NCBI RefSeq assembly: GCF_902488755.1
Contig: NZ_CABTXF010000020.1
Coordinates: forward strand, 1 to 21,254
Length of the DNA stretch: 21,254 nucleotides
Direction: 5' to 3'
From: an uncultured Murdochiella sp.
GTDB taxonomy: Bacteria; Bacillota; Clostridia; Tissierellales; Peptoniphilaceae
The translations under genes and the position numbers were made by a program. Below are positions 1-7,663 of the stretch, one piece after another; within the stretch, counting starts at the first letter, position 1, and every line of letters begins with the position of its first letter. Under the pieces are notes generated by a model that saw only the letters and a program-made list of their open reading frames with translations, made no database searches and was not told the DNA's origin.

Positions 1-65
1 ATGGGATTCGAACCCACGACTTCCACGTTGCGAACGTGACACTCTCCCAACTGAGTTACAGACCC
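1..65 (-). tRNA. tRNA-Ala (anticodon CGC), 3' end cut by window edge
   Basis: Read on the minus strand from 65 to 1, the sequence folds as a tRNA: acceptor 5' strand GGGTCTG, T8-A9, D arm with ACTC/GAGT stem and GG in the loop, anticodon stem TCACG/CGTGG around loop TTCGCAA, variable loop AAGTC, and T arm GTGGG-TTCGAAT-CCCAT. The 3' acceptor strand, discriminator base and CCA lie outside the window. Positions 34-36 are CGC, reading the alanine codon GCG; the loop is the usual Ala loop (TTTGCAA) with one change at position 34. G3 is present, but its partner, needed to confirm the G3-U70 alanine identity pair, cannot be seen. Confidence 0.88.
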
Positions 66-81
66 TCGCCTCAATGAACGC

Positions 82-110
82 ATTCTACACTATTTCGAGG
101 CAAATTGCAA
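82..110 (-). promoter_or_regulatory. Sigma-A type promoter of the tRNA-Ala gene
   Basis: On the minus strand there is a -35 box TTGCAA (110-105), a 17-base spacer and a -10 box TAGAAT (87-82). Transcription should start near 75, about ten bases before the mature tRNA 5' end at 65. This suggests the tRNA is expressed independently of the upstream protein genes. Confidence 0.7.
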
Positions 111-144
111 ACGAGAACACAGGAAAGCGTGTACGCCCTTATGG

Positions 145-921
145 TTAATGGGAGGCGGAATCCGAGGATGGCGGTTCAGCTACTTCTACATCATCGACCA
201 TCACTAATGAGCCGTCGTTGTCTTCCGAAGCCTGCTCTCCACTACGATAATGTTCGTTCATAGACATCGTAAAAAGCTCTGCTGTGCTAGGCGGTGTATA
301 CGTAATCGCGTTCGCCCCGGCATCAATGGTTTCGCGAATAAAGTCTTCGCGGTTTCCTCCGGAGGCAATGATAGGCACTTCCGGAAACTCCACCCGAATG
401 GCACGCACTATCTCTGCCGTATGACGCGCTCCGGCGACATTGAGCATACGAGCGCCGGCGTTCAAGCGCGAACGAACATCCTCTTTTAAGGACGTAATCG
501 TGACTACTACGGGAATATCAATAGCTTCCACAATCGCATGAAGATTGGTATTGGAAAACGAGGCGTTCACCACGACCGCCATCGCACCCTGACTCTCCAC
601 ATCCTTCGCCAGGTCTACGGAGCGCTGTCCATTGGTTATACTACCGCCCACCCCGGCGAAAACCGGAATATAAGAATTCTTAATGATAGCATCCGTAATG
701 GATTGCTGCGGTGTAAATGGATACACCGCAAAAACCGCATCCGCATCACAATTGCGAATAATGGCTAAATCCGTAGAAAAGACAAAGGTTTTAATGCGGC
801 GTCCAAAAACAAGGATACCGCTGGACTTTCGCATAACCGGCGGAAGTTCTAAAATGTTATGACGCAATGTGCCTTTAATTTGCGGCACAACCTTGCCTTC
901 GCGCGTTTTAAGATTTTCCAT
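145..921 (-). CDS. Conserved TIM-barrel (phosphate-binding type) protein, function unassigned
   Basis: The 258-residue protein opens with the conserved stretch MENLKTREGKVVPQIKGTLR and has alternating strand/helix segments of a beta/alpha barrel. Strand-end motifs include FAGVGGS (about 88-94), VVVNASFSN (about 115-123), NVAGARHT (about 160-167) and IASGGNREDF (about 185-194). The IASGG segment resembles the phosphate-binding loop of dihydroorotate-dehydrogenase or indole-glycerol-phosphate-synthase-like barrels. I recall close relatives in anaerobic Firmicutes named only 'hydrolase', with no demonstrated reaction. The last ~26 residues are an acidic, Ser-rich tail outside the barrel. The ATG is preceded by AAGGGAG. 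It starts 35 bases after the alcohol dehydrogenase stop, so the two are probably co-transcribed. A phosphorylated substrate is inference only. Confidence 0.85.
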   Translation of the reverse strand: MENLKTREGKVVPQIKGTLRHNILELPPVMRKSSGILVFGRRIKTFVFSTDLAIIRNCDADAVFAVYPFTPQQSITDAIIKNSYIPVFAGVGGSITNGQRSVDLAKDVESQGAMAVVVNASFSNTNLHAIVEAIDIPVVVTITSLKEDVRSRLNAGARMLNVAGARHTAEIVRAIRVEFPEVPIIASGGNREDFIRETIDAGANAITYTPPSTAELFTMSMNEHYRSGEQASEDNDGSLVMVDDVEVAEPPSSDSASH

Positions 922-956
922 CGCTGTCTCCCTTTATGTTTCCAAAAGTATGACGC

Positions 957-2123
957 TTACAACGCCGATCGATAAATGGCTTCCACGTCTTCCGCCGTCA
1001 TCGGCTGGAATCCATTAATGACACCACCGGAACGCGCTACACTGTTCTTTGCCATCTCCGCAAGATACGTTTCATCAATGCCTACTTCGCGAAGCGTCAT
1101 AGGAATATCCAGCGAACGGAAAAACGCGGAAAGGGCGGCAATTCCCGCTTCAGCCTGCTTAGCTTCCATTTCTTCCTCGATGCCAAACACTTCTTTAGCG
1201 AAACGAGCAATACGGCCAACCGTCTGGCTGTTGCTAAAGTGACGCAGCCAGTGCGGCGTAAGAATCGCCAAACCGACGCCATGGGTAATATCATAATATG
1301 CGGAAAGTTCATGTTCCATGGCATGAACGCTCCAAGCCTGTGCCTTTCCTGTGCCAATCAAGCCATTAATCGCCCAAGAATTCGCCCAAAGCAAGTTGGC
1401 ACGTGCCTCTTCATTAGTCGGGTCTGCCTTCGCAATAGGACCGTACTTAATGCAGGTGCGTAAAATGGCTTCCGCTATGCCGTCCTGTAAATACGCATCC
1501 TCTTCAACGGAAAAATAACTTTCCATCGTGTGACTCATGATGTCCGCCGTTCCGGCAGCCGTATGCCAGCCATTGACCGTATAGGTGAACGCCGGATTAA
1601 GGTAGGATACGCGGGGAAGCACCAAAGAACTCGACCAGCCCAGCTTCTGCTTCGTATCGGGATTGGAAATTACCGAATGAGGATCCATCTCGGAACCGGT
1701 TGCCGCAACGGTAATCACGGTAGCAAGTGGCAGTGCATCCGAAATAGGACTATTCCCCAATACAAGGTCCCATGGATCTGCTTCCGACTTTGCCCCAGCA
1801 GCAATGAGTTTGGCGCAATCAAGAACCGAGCCACCGCCAATAGGAACTATGACCTCGACGTTTTCCTGATGCACGAGCGAAATGCCACGCTTCGCTTCAT
1901 CAATACGTGGATTGGGCGATATGCCGGCGCACTCCACCGTACGGATGCCCTGTTCATGGAGAGCGTCAACAATAGCATCATAAATGCCCAAACGCTTGAC
2001 ACTTCCCCCACCCAAGACGATCAGGGCGCATTTTCCAAGTGCCGCGACACGTGAAGCAAAGGCTTTTTCCAAGTCATGTCCAAATAGAATCTCCGTCGGT
2101 ACATGAAAAATAAAGTTTTCCAT
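957..2123 (-). CDS. YqhD/butanol-dehydrogenase-type metal-dependent alcohol dehydrogenase
   Basis: This 388-residue group III (iron-containing family) alcohol dehydrogenase should reduce aldehydes to alcohols with NAD(P)H in the cytoplasm. The N-terminal nucleotide-binding half has GGGS at 38-41, the site linked to NADPH preference in YqhD, and a second GGGSVLDCAK at 96-105. The C-terminal helical half carries the metal ligands D194, H198, H267 and H281, in the same positions and spacing as E. coli YqhD. Length matches the family. The ATG follows AAAGGA. A consensus TATAAT lies upstream (2202-2197), and the TIM-barrel gene follows closely. The physiological substrate, for example butyraldehyde or a toxic aldehyde, cannot be read from sequence. 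Confidence 0.93.
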   Translation of the reverse strand: MENFIFHVPTEILFGHDLEKAFASRVAALGKCALIVLGGGSVKRLGIYDAIVDALHEQGIRTVECAGISPNPRIDEAKRGISLVHQENVEVIVPIGGGSVLDCAKLIAAGAKSEADPWDLVLGNSPISDALPLATVITVAATGSEMDPHSVISNPDTKQKLGWSSSLVLPRVSYLNPAFTYTVNGWHTAAGTADIMSHTMESYFSVEEDAYLQDGIAEAILRTCIKYGPIAKADPTNEEARANLLWANSWAINGLIGTGKAQAWSVHAMEHELSAYYDITHGVGLAILTPHWLRHFSNSQTVGRIARFAKEVFGIEEEMEAKQAEAGIAALSAFFRSLDIPMTLREVGIDETYLAEMAKNSVARSGGVINGFQPMTAEDVEAIYRSAL

Positions 2124-2196
2124 CGTTCGTCCTTTCTATTACCCATTGTGTTCTTTCGTATCCGTTCATCAAAATAGATGCCATACAGACAGGTGG

Positions 2197-2202
2197 ATTA
2201 TA
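2197..2202 (-). promoter_or_regulatory. Candidate -10 box for the alcohol dehydrogenase operon
   Basis: A perfect TATAAT on the minus strand (2202-2197) lies between the MATE stop and the dehydrogenase start, about 74 bases before its ATG. No good -35 hexamer is visible 16-18 bases upstream. No intrinsic terminator separates it from the MATE gene, so read-through from upstream is also possible. Confidence 0.45.
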
Positions 2203-2211
2203 CCCACTAAG

Positions 2212-3612
2212 CTATGCCCTCTCACGGGTCGTGAGGTTGCGCAGCCACGTTCTTCGTTGATAAAAGGGATAAATGAAAAACAGCTTAATGATCTCTTCGG
2301 CACTGACGATAAAAAAGGTCAACTCAAAAGACCAGTGGAACACGGCAACACCAAGGAAAGCCATTGGCACGGCGAAAAGCCAGATGGATATCAGTTCAAA
2401 ATAAAATGTCCACTTGGTTTCTCCGCCTGCGCGAAGAATACCAATAAAAATCATACTATTCCAAAAACGAAAGGGAGCGGCTACGCCACGAATAAGCAAC
2501 AGGTTGTGAGATCGCAGCGCTACCTCGGCATCCACTCCGCTAAACAGCTTCATCAGGACATCCGGAAAAAAGAAGAGAATAGCAGCGGAAATCACGCCTA
2601 CCACCGTAACAAATTGCATAAAATAGGATGCCATTGTTTCTGCACGTTTCAATTGTCCTGCGCCCAATCGCTGTCCCAGCAAAACAGAAGCGGATGAACA
2701 CAAGGCGTCCACCACAATAAAAAAGATATTGTTGATGGAATTGGTCAACTGTACAGCGGCAATCACTTCTTTACCCGCTAAAGCAAACGCCACCGCCTGT
2801 ACCAACTGTCCGAAAGACCAGGAGGTTTCCGCCAGAATAATAGGCGTGGCAACCGGCAGCGCACGACGAATCTCTTCCCCATGCCAACGAAAGAGTTCCC
2901 GTGGGCGAATATCCATCATGCCGGGATGCTGCCGCCAGACAATCACGACGAGCGCAATAAGTTCCACAACACGCGAAATCAGAGTACCCAGTGCCGCACC
3001 GACAACACCCAATGCAGGCATCCCCAGTTTCCCAAAAATCAAAATGTAGTTGAAAAAGACATTGGTTAAAAACGACAAAATGGATACTACAAGCGGTTCC
3101 CGCGCACGATTCACACTGCGAAGAACCGTAATCAGCGCAAGGGAAAGAGCGAAAAAAGGAAAGGTAAAACCAATCGGTCGAAGATATGCCTCTCCCAAAG
3201 ATTGCACATGCACATCCTGCACCATAAGCGACAGAATCTTATGCGGCAGGAAAAAAGCAGCAATAAAGAAGACCGCGCTCAAAAGAAAGGCGATCTGCAT
3301 CGTGATACTCGTGTACAGGCGCACCTCGCGCTCATCGCGATTTCCGAAATGCTGTGCAATAAACACTGCGCCTGCACCACTGATTCCGAAACAGATGACC
3401 TGAAAGAAAAAGACAAATTGATTTACCAGCCCCACAGCAGCGATTTCCGCACTGCCAAGGGAAGAAATCATCACGGTATCCGTAATATTGATGGATGTGG
3501 TAATAAGCAGCTGAAGGGCAATCGGCAACGCCACGGCGAAGACTTCCTTCAGAAAGTGTTTGTCCTGAAAAAAACGTGTTTTGGTCGTGGTAGAAAGACG
3601 TTCCGCTGTCAT
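2212..3612 (-). CDS. MATE-family multidrug/Na+ (H+) antiporter
   Basis: The 466-residue membrane protein has about twelve hydrophobic segments. After a basic cytoplasmic N-terminus (about 1-20), the first segments read VALPIALQLLITTSINITDTV and QFVFFFQVICFGISGAGAVF, with the MATE-typical pattern of D in TM1 followed by the GAG.V...A.HFG motif. The two halves repeat, as expected in MATE proteins, and length is normal. It is predicted to export an organic cation or metabolite in exchange for Na+ or H+. It starts nine bases after the D-aspartate ligase stop, and its AGGAG site overlaps that stop, so it is the last gene of the brnQ-racemase-ligase operon. A link to cell-wall amino acid chemistry is only inferred from position; the substrate is unknown. 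Confidence 0.9.
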   Translation of the reverse strand: MTAERLSTTTKTRFFQDKHFLKEVFAVALPIALQLLITTSINITDTVMISSLGSAEIAAVGLVNQFVFFFQVICFGISGAGAVFIAQHFGNRDEREVRLYTSITMQIAFLLSAVFFIAAFFLPHKILSLMVQDVHVQSLGEAYLRPIGFTFPFFALSLALITVLRSVNRAREPLVVSILSFLTNVFFNYILIFGKLGMPALGVVGAALGTLISRVVELIALVVIVWRQHPGMMDIRPRELFRWHGEEIRRALPVATPIILAETSWSFGQLVQAVAFALAGKEVIAAVQLTNSINNIFFIVVDALCSSASVLLGQRLGAGQLKRAETMASYFMQFVTVVGVISAAILFFFPDVLMKLFSGVDAEVALRSHNLLLIRGVAAPFRFWNSMIFIGILRAGGETKWTFYFELISIWLFAVPMAFLGVAVFHWSFELTFFIVSAEEIIKLFFIYPFYQRRTWLRNLTTRERA

Positions 3613-3621
3613 GAAAAACTC

Positions 3622-4827
3622 CTAAGGCTCTGTACGCTGCGGTTGAAATTTGGGATAGTATCGGCGTGTCGATAGACGACGTCGCCAGAAAAGCAGAAAA
3701 CGGGAAAGCGAACGGTCTTTTTCGTACCAGGTGGGGAAAAAGTAGCCTTTAGAAAGCAACTTTTCCACCAGCGCACGATCTTCTTCGGCACAATAGGTTC
3801 GAAGCACATGCGGATCAACATAAAGCCATAAGGCGGAATCCGCATGATAATGTGTCGGTTTATCCATGTGCAAAAGCAAGTCGTCCACAAGAAAAGTCGT
3901 GAAATTGCAGCCTCCGGCGGTCATATAGGACGAAGAACGTCCCTGACGAATATTGATTTCAAACACTTTGTATTTTCCATCACGCACATCGTATTTCAAA
4001 TCGAAATTCGCAAATCCGCGATATCCGATATCCTGTAAAAAACGCTCATATTGCGCATAGATGGCATTATTTCCCATCGTTACGAGCGCATTATAATTGC
4101 CGATTTCTCTTGGAAGGCAAGCGTCCAACAGGCATTTCCCAAGGCACATCATTTTCACTTCTCCGTGGGTATTTACATACGCATTGAGTACGTACATCCG
4201 CGAAAAATCACCCGGAATAAAATCCTGTAAAATGAGCTCTCCATGATACGTGCTGGAATAAATCTCTTGCACCACGCGACGAAGCTCCTCTTCGTCCGCA
4301 ATCCGATATGCCTTTTTCTTTCCCGGAAAATCCGCATGAAGATAAGCAATCGAGTCATTGGGTTTTAACGCCATAGGAAAGCCGAACGGTGTCGTGAACG
4401 AGTCTCGCTCTTCATACGTAAGAACAAAGGTTTTTGGATAATCCAGTCCGTATTCTTCACATACCGCATAAAAATCTTTTTTGTTTTCTAAGCGCTCCTG
4501 CATGGCTCGATTAATATAATTAAAGCGATAACGTGCAGAAAGCGCGTCGCGGTGACGGGTAATAAGCGCACTGTATCCATCTCCACAAGAAATAAGCAGC
4601 AGTGGACAAGAATAACGTTGTCCAACTTCTTCCAGAACCGTTAAAAACACCTCATCCTGTTCAAAATCTGGACGAGTTTCTACCTCTAAAATTTGCGAAT
4701 GCTGCGTGTGCATCAGCGGACGAATACCGAGACAGAGTGATTTGACACCATAAGCCTCATAAAAGGATCGCGCCGTTCCATAGGCATTAATATCTGTTCC
4801 TAAAATAATCGGCTTAAAATTGACCAT
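3622..4827 (-). CDS. ATP-grasp D-aspartate ligase (peptidoglycan cross-bridge), Aslfm-like
   Basis: The protein (401 residues from the ATG at 4827) resembles, from memory, the Enterococcus faecium D-aspartate ligase Aslfm throughout. Shared features are the N-terminal PIILGTDINAYGTARSF (6-22), CGDGYS (81-86), FPMALKPNDSI (150-160), LQDFIPGD (200-207), the metal/ATP segment GFANFDLKYD (271-280) and FEINIRQGRSS (289-299). Aslfm activates the beta-carboxyl of D-Asp with ATP and links it to the side-chain amine of residue 3 of the peptidoglycan precursor. An aspartate racemase gene directly upstream supplies the substrate, as in E. faecium. An in-frame TTG/ATG exists at 4878/4875, but homology begins at the 4827 ATG, which follows GTAGGGG and overlaps the racemase by 14 bases. 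Confidence 0.88.
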   Translation of the reverse strand: MVNFKPIILGTDINAYGTARSFYEAYGVKSLCLGIRPLMHTQHSQILEVETRPDFEQDEVFLTVLEEVGQRYSCPLLLISCGDGYSALITRHRDALSARYRFNYINRAMQERLENKKDFYAVCEEYGLDYPKTFVLTYEERDSFTTPFGFPMALKPNDSIAYLHADFPGKKKAYRIADEEELRRVVQEIYSSTYHGELILQDFIPGDFSRMYVLNAYVNTHGEVKMMCLGKCLLDACLPREIGNYNALVTMGNNAIYAQYERFLQDIGYRGFANFDLKYDVRDGKYKVFEINIRQGRSSSYMTAGGCNFTTFLVDDLLLHMDKPTHYHADSALWLYVDPHVLRTYCAEEDRALVEKLLSKGYFFPTWYEKDRSLSRFLLFWRRRLSTRRYYPKFQPQRTEP

Positions 4828-5494
4828 TTCCCCTACACTTTCTGATCGCTTCGTTCCCCAATACCTTGAGCGCATCAATCACCGGACGATTGCCCACAGG
4901 AATCGTAGATAATTCGGTGCAGGCCAAAACTACCCGCCCCTTAGCGCTATAGCGATCAATCATCTGTAACAACTGCGGAAAATCACGGCGATTCTCCTGC
5001 TTTACCGCATAAATAATCGCCATGAGCTGCTCGGCGTCTTTCTCGTCAATGGGAACGCAGGACAAACCATATTTCTCGGCATAACGCTCATAGACACCGC
5101 TCTTCAGGGTGCCGGATGTTGCTAAAACAGCTATCGTCTTATCTCCCTGCTGCGCACAAACTTTTATCGACTCCTCCACCATGTTAATAATCGGTGTGTC
5201 CGTAAACGTGCAAAGCGTGTCATAAAAATAGTGTGACGTGTTGCACGGAATGGCAATAGCTTTGAGCTGCAACGGACGTAACAGTTCAAAATCCGCCTTC
5301 ATCTGCTGCAAAAGCATCTCCGTCTGCCCGGAAAGAATCGAAGCGCTGCGATCCGGCATCGATGCATGGCTTAAGATAATCGTATTGATGTGCTCCTGAT
5401 CGCTATGGGCGCTGGTATGATCGATGAGATATTGATAAAACACATTTGTGGCAAGCGGTCCCATACCGCCGATTATGCCAAGTTCATAAGTCAT
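4814..5494 (-). CDS. racD: Aspartate racemase (PLP-independent, two-cysteine)
   Basis: The 226-residue cytoplasmic enzyme of the Asp/Glu racemase superfamily should interconvert L- and D-aspartate. It begins with the family motif MTYELGIIGGMGPLAT. It carries both catalytic cysteines: C84 in IPCNTSHYF and C192 in ACTELS. The GTLKSGVY segment (128-135) lies between them. Length is normal. The ATG follows TAGGAA and starts nine bases after the brnQ stop; its end overlaps the D-aspartate ligase start. This coupling suggests racemase and ligase are made together, so D-Asp is produced for cell-wall use. Confidence 0.92.
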   Translation of the reverse strand: MTYELGIIGGMGPLATNVFYQYLIDHTSAHSDQEHINTIILSHASMPDRSASILSGQTEMLLQQMKADFELLRPLQLKAIAIPCNTSHYFYDTLCTFTDTPIINMVEESIKVCAQQGDKTIAVLATSGTLKSGVYERYAEKYGLSCVPIDEKDAEQLMAIIYAVKQENRRDFPQLLQMIDRYSAKGRVVLACTELSTIPVGNRPVIDALKVLGNEAIRKCRGNGQF

Positions 5495-5503
5495 CCGCTT
5501 TTC

Positions 5504-6832
5504 CTATTCCTGATTTTTTCGCTCATCAAGCACTGTGATCTTTTCCGTTTTTTCCGGTAAAACAAAGTAGAAAACGAGTGCTAACACAATGCTGGGAACA
5601 ACCCAATAATAGTTCTGCCACGCCTCCGGTATCAAACCGAATTCGCCGCTCAGTATAGGCGTTCCCCGTACCAAACCAATTAAAAAGTCCAAGGCGGGAA
5701 GCGTCGCGCCAAGAACAGCGCCGATATGAATGGATCGTCTGTTAAGCGGTCCCTGCACGAGGTTGAGTACAATGAGCGCAATCGAAATCGGATATACCGC
5801 AACCAAGATGGGCGCAGAAATCGCGACAATTTGATCAACTCCCTGTACCGCAAGAATGGCACTAACGGTAACGCACAGAATCGACCAAATGCGCGCCTTA
5901 ATTTTCCCCTTGGTCAATCGCTCCATAAAATCGGAAAAGGTGGAGGTTAACCCTATAGCGGTCGTCAGACAAGCCAAATACATGGCAATCGTCATCAGCA
6001 TTTTCCCGGTATTGCCCGAAAGTTTATCCACGCTGAAAAGTAGCAAATCGACGCGCCCCAAATCTTCCACACCAAGCGAGGACGTTGTCGCACCGATATA
6101 CATGAGTCCCCCATAAACAAGCACCAAGCCCAGAGCCGCGAAAATAGATGCAAAAGCGGTACAACGCACGACCTGGTTAGGATCTTTCATGCCTCGGCGT
6201 TGAAAATCTTTGATAATCACAATGGAAAACGCCAACGCCGCTAAGGCATCCATGGTTTGATAGCCTTCCAAAAAGCTCTGCGAAAAAACTTCGGTAGCAC
6301 CGGTATTCGTCATCGGTCCAAGAGGGAAAAGGAAAGACTTTCCAATCAAAAGAACCAAGATAGCAACTAACACCGGAGTAAGAACCAACCCCAATCCCGA
6401 AACGACACGACTAGGCTTAATGACAAAAAAGAGCGTGACCGCAAAGAAAAATACCGAAGTCACCAACGGAGAAAGACCGGGCAAAAATGCACCGGCGAGC
6501 ATCTCGTGGCTCGTCGCTGCCGTACGCGGAATCGCTAATCCGGGACCGATGCAAATTAAAATCAATCCGCCGAACGCCATCGAAAGCGGTCCGCCCAAAT
6601 GGCGCGCTACGGATTCAATGGTACCGCCCGCTCGTATGGTGGCTATAGCGCTTAACAATACCAAGCCCACTGCCGAAATGGAAAAGCCGAAAAAAGCAGG
6701 TAAAAGTTGATCCCCCATATTTCGACCGAGACTGGGAGGAAAAATCAGATTCCCTGCGCCAAAAAACATAGAGAACAAGGCAAATGAAGCGATGGCAACC
6801 CATCTTCGCTTCATGGATGAATGTTCGTTCAA
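5504..6832 (-). CDS. brnQ: BrnQ-type branched-chain amino acid:cation symporter (LIVCS family)
   Basis: The protein has about twelve hydrophobic segments and the LIVCS signature FALFSMFFGAGNLIFPP near the N-terminus (about 18-34). Members import Leu, Ile and Val with Na+ or H+. Start choice: an in-frame GTG at 6865 has no ribosome-binding site. A TTG at 6832 lies ten bases after AAGGAG and gives 442 residues. An ATG at 6814, closest to the family N-terminus, has no clear site. I chose the TTG, but the ATG remains possible. The racemase begins nine bases downstream, so this is probably the first gene of the four-gene operon. Whether amino acid uptake relates to D-Asp synthesis is unknown. Confidence 0.9.
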   Translation of the reverse strand: MNEHSSMKRRWVAIASFALFSMFFGAGNLIFPPSLGRNMGDQLLPAFFGFSISAVGLVLLSAIATIRAGGTIESVARHLGGPLSMAFGGLILICIGPGLAIPRTAATSHEMLAGAFLPGLSPLVTSVFFFAVTLFFVIKPSRVVSGLGLVLTPVLVAILVLLIGKSFLFPLGPMTNTGATEVFSQSFLEGYQTMDALAALAFSIVIIKDFQRRGMKDPNQVVRCTAFASIFAALGLVLVYGGLMYIGATTSSLGVEDLGRVDLLLFSVDKLSGNTGKMLMTIAMYLACLTTAIGLTSTFSDFMERLTKGKIKARIWSILCVTVSAILAVQGVDQIVAISAPILVAVYPISIALIVLNLVQGPLNRRSIHIGAVLGATLPALDFLIGLVRGTPILSGEFGLIPEAWQNYYWVVPSIVLALVFYFVLPEKTEKITVLDERKNQE

Positions 6833-6947
6833 CAGAATCACGCTCCTTACTTTTGCAACCGGCACGAGAAAAAACGTTCAGCCATGTTTTCCCGCGCATC
6901 GTTAAACCTTTATACGCTGTTAACGCCTCGTATACGTCAAATACGGT

Positions 6948-7292
6948 CTAAAAAAGAAGCGATAACATCCAGGTAAAAATCCCGACAACGATAATCAGAA
7001 TGAAAATACCAATAAGACTCAGGCTGAGTCCGACAATGGACGGCCACTTCGGTTTCTTGCGTAAACCAAGAATGCAAAAAACCACCCCCGCAATCCAAAG
7101 AAGAAAGCTCAATAAGCCGGAGCGTTGAAACAAAATGGAAGCCACGGCTGCACCACAGCCGATCAGTCCCTCCGGATTGGCGGCGTACAGTTGTTGCCAA
7201 TATACAAGAGAAAAAATATTCTCCTCTCTATTGGCATTCTCATTACTGTTATAGCGCAGCTCTTCCTGCTGAGAATCCCGTTCGTCGTTCAT
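6948..7292 (-). CDS. Small three-helix membrane protein, unknown function
   Basis: The 114-residue protein has a charged, Asn/Glu-rich N-terminus (1-25). Three hydrophobic stretches follow at about 40-56, 58-76 and 84-112, the first two Gly/Ala/Leu-rich and the last strongly hydrophobic. A basic KKPK loop precedes the last segment. AAAGGAG lies six bases before the ATG, so translation is credible. The layout resembles small DUF4190-like membrane proteins, but I do not recognise the family with certainty. It stands alone: brnQ begins more than 100 bases downstream and the mgl operon diverges upstream. Confidence 0.7.
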   Translation of the reverse strand: MNDERDSQQEELRYNSNENANREENIFSLVYWQQLYAANPEGLIGCGAAVASILFQRSGLLSFLLWIAGVVFCILGLRKKPKWPSIVGLSLSLIGIFILIIVVGIFTWMLSLLF

Positions 7293-7663
7293 CCTATTCT
7301 CCTTTCTTCACCTGCGATGCGTCTGAGGACGTAACCGCCATTCTCTTCTCTTTATATGATGACAGAAGGCACCTCCGTCGCATCAGCCACTGCGAATGTT
7401 TCTTTTCATTCTATGTTGAAAAGTACAATCTGTCCATATAAAATGCTTATTTTTACGCATTCCCGCGTCTTTGTCATTGCCGAAAACGCACTTGAAAAAG
7501 GCAAAAAAAAGTTTTCTTTCGGAAAGTCCCCCTCTTGCTGACAAATATGGTATACTTGGGTACGGAAACTGAAGGATGCGTAGAAATCAGTCAGTTTTTA
7601 TTTTTGCGAAAGAGAAATCGTTTCCCCATGATTCTCTTTCTACTATTAAAAGGAGGATGTTCT
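7293..7663. promoter_or_regulatory. Divergent intergenic region upstream of mglB
   Basis: This 371-base gap lies between the small membrane protein (minus) and mglB (plus). On the plus strand an extended -10 promoter, TGG then TATACT (7548-7556), would start transcription near 7563; no -35 box is evident. Right at that start, AAACTGA (7566-7572) can pair with TCAGTTT (7591-7597), followed by a T-rich run to 7605, giving a weak leader hairpin. A strong AAAAGGAGG (7648-7656) lies seven bases before the mglB ATG. A short ORF crossing 7356-7541 has no ribosome-binding site and no recognisable content. I see no riboswitch or convincing catabolite-repression site. Confidence 0.5.

Noticed and set aside
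1530..2054. 174-codon plus-strand open frame across the alcohol dehydrogenase
   Set aside because: It lies wholly antisense to a gene with clear active-site residues and reads as low-plausibility protein without a ribosome-binding site.
2221..2235. Terminator after the MATE gene (CTCACG-GGT-CGTGAG)
   Set aside because: The stem is only six pairs, lies inside the last MATE codons and has no T-run on the minus strand.
7481..7494. Possible catabolite-repression (cre) site upstream of mglB, GAAAACG core
   Set aside because: Only the left half fits the cre consensus; the right half lacks the required CA and symmetry.
7293..7534. CRISPR array, insertion sequence or phage remnant in intergenic regions
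   Set aside because: No regularly spaced repeats, terminal inverted repeats, transposase or integrase coding sequence was seen here or elsewhere in the window.
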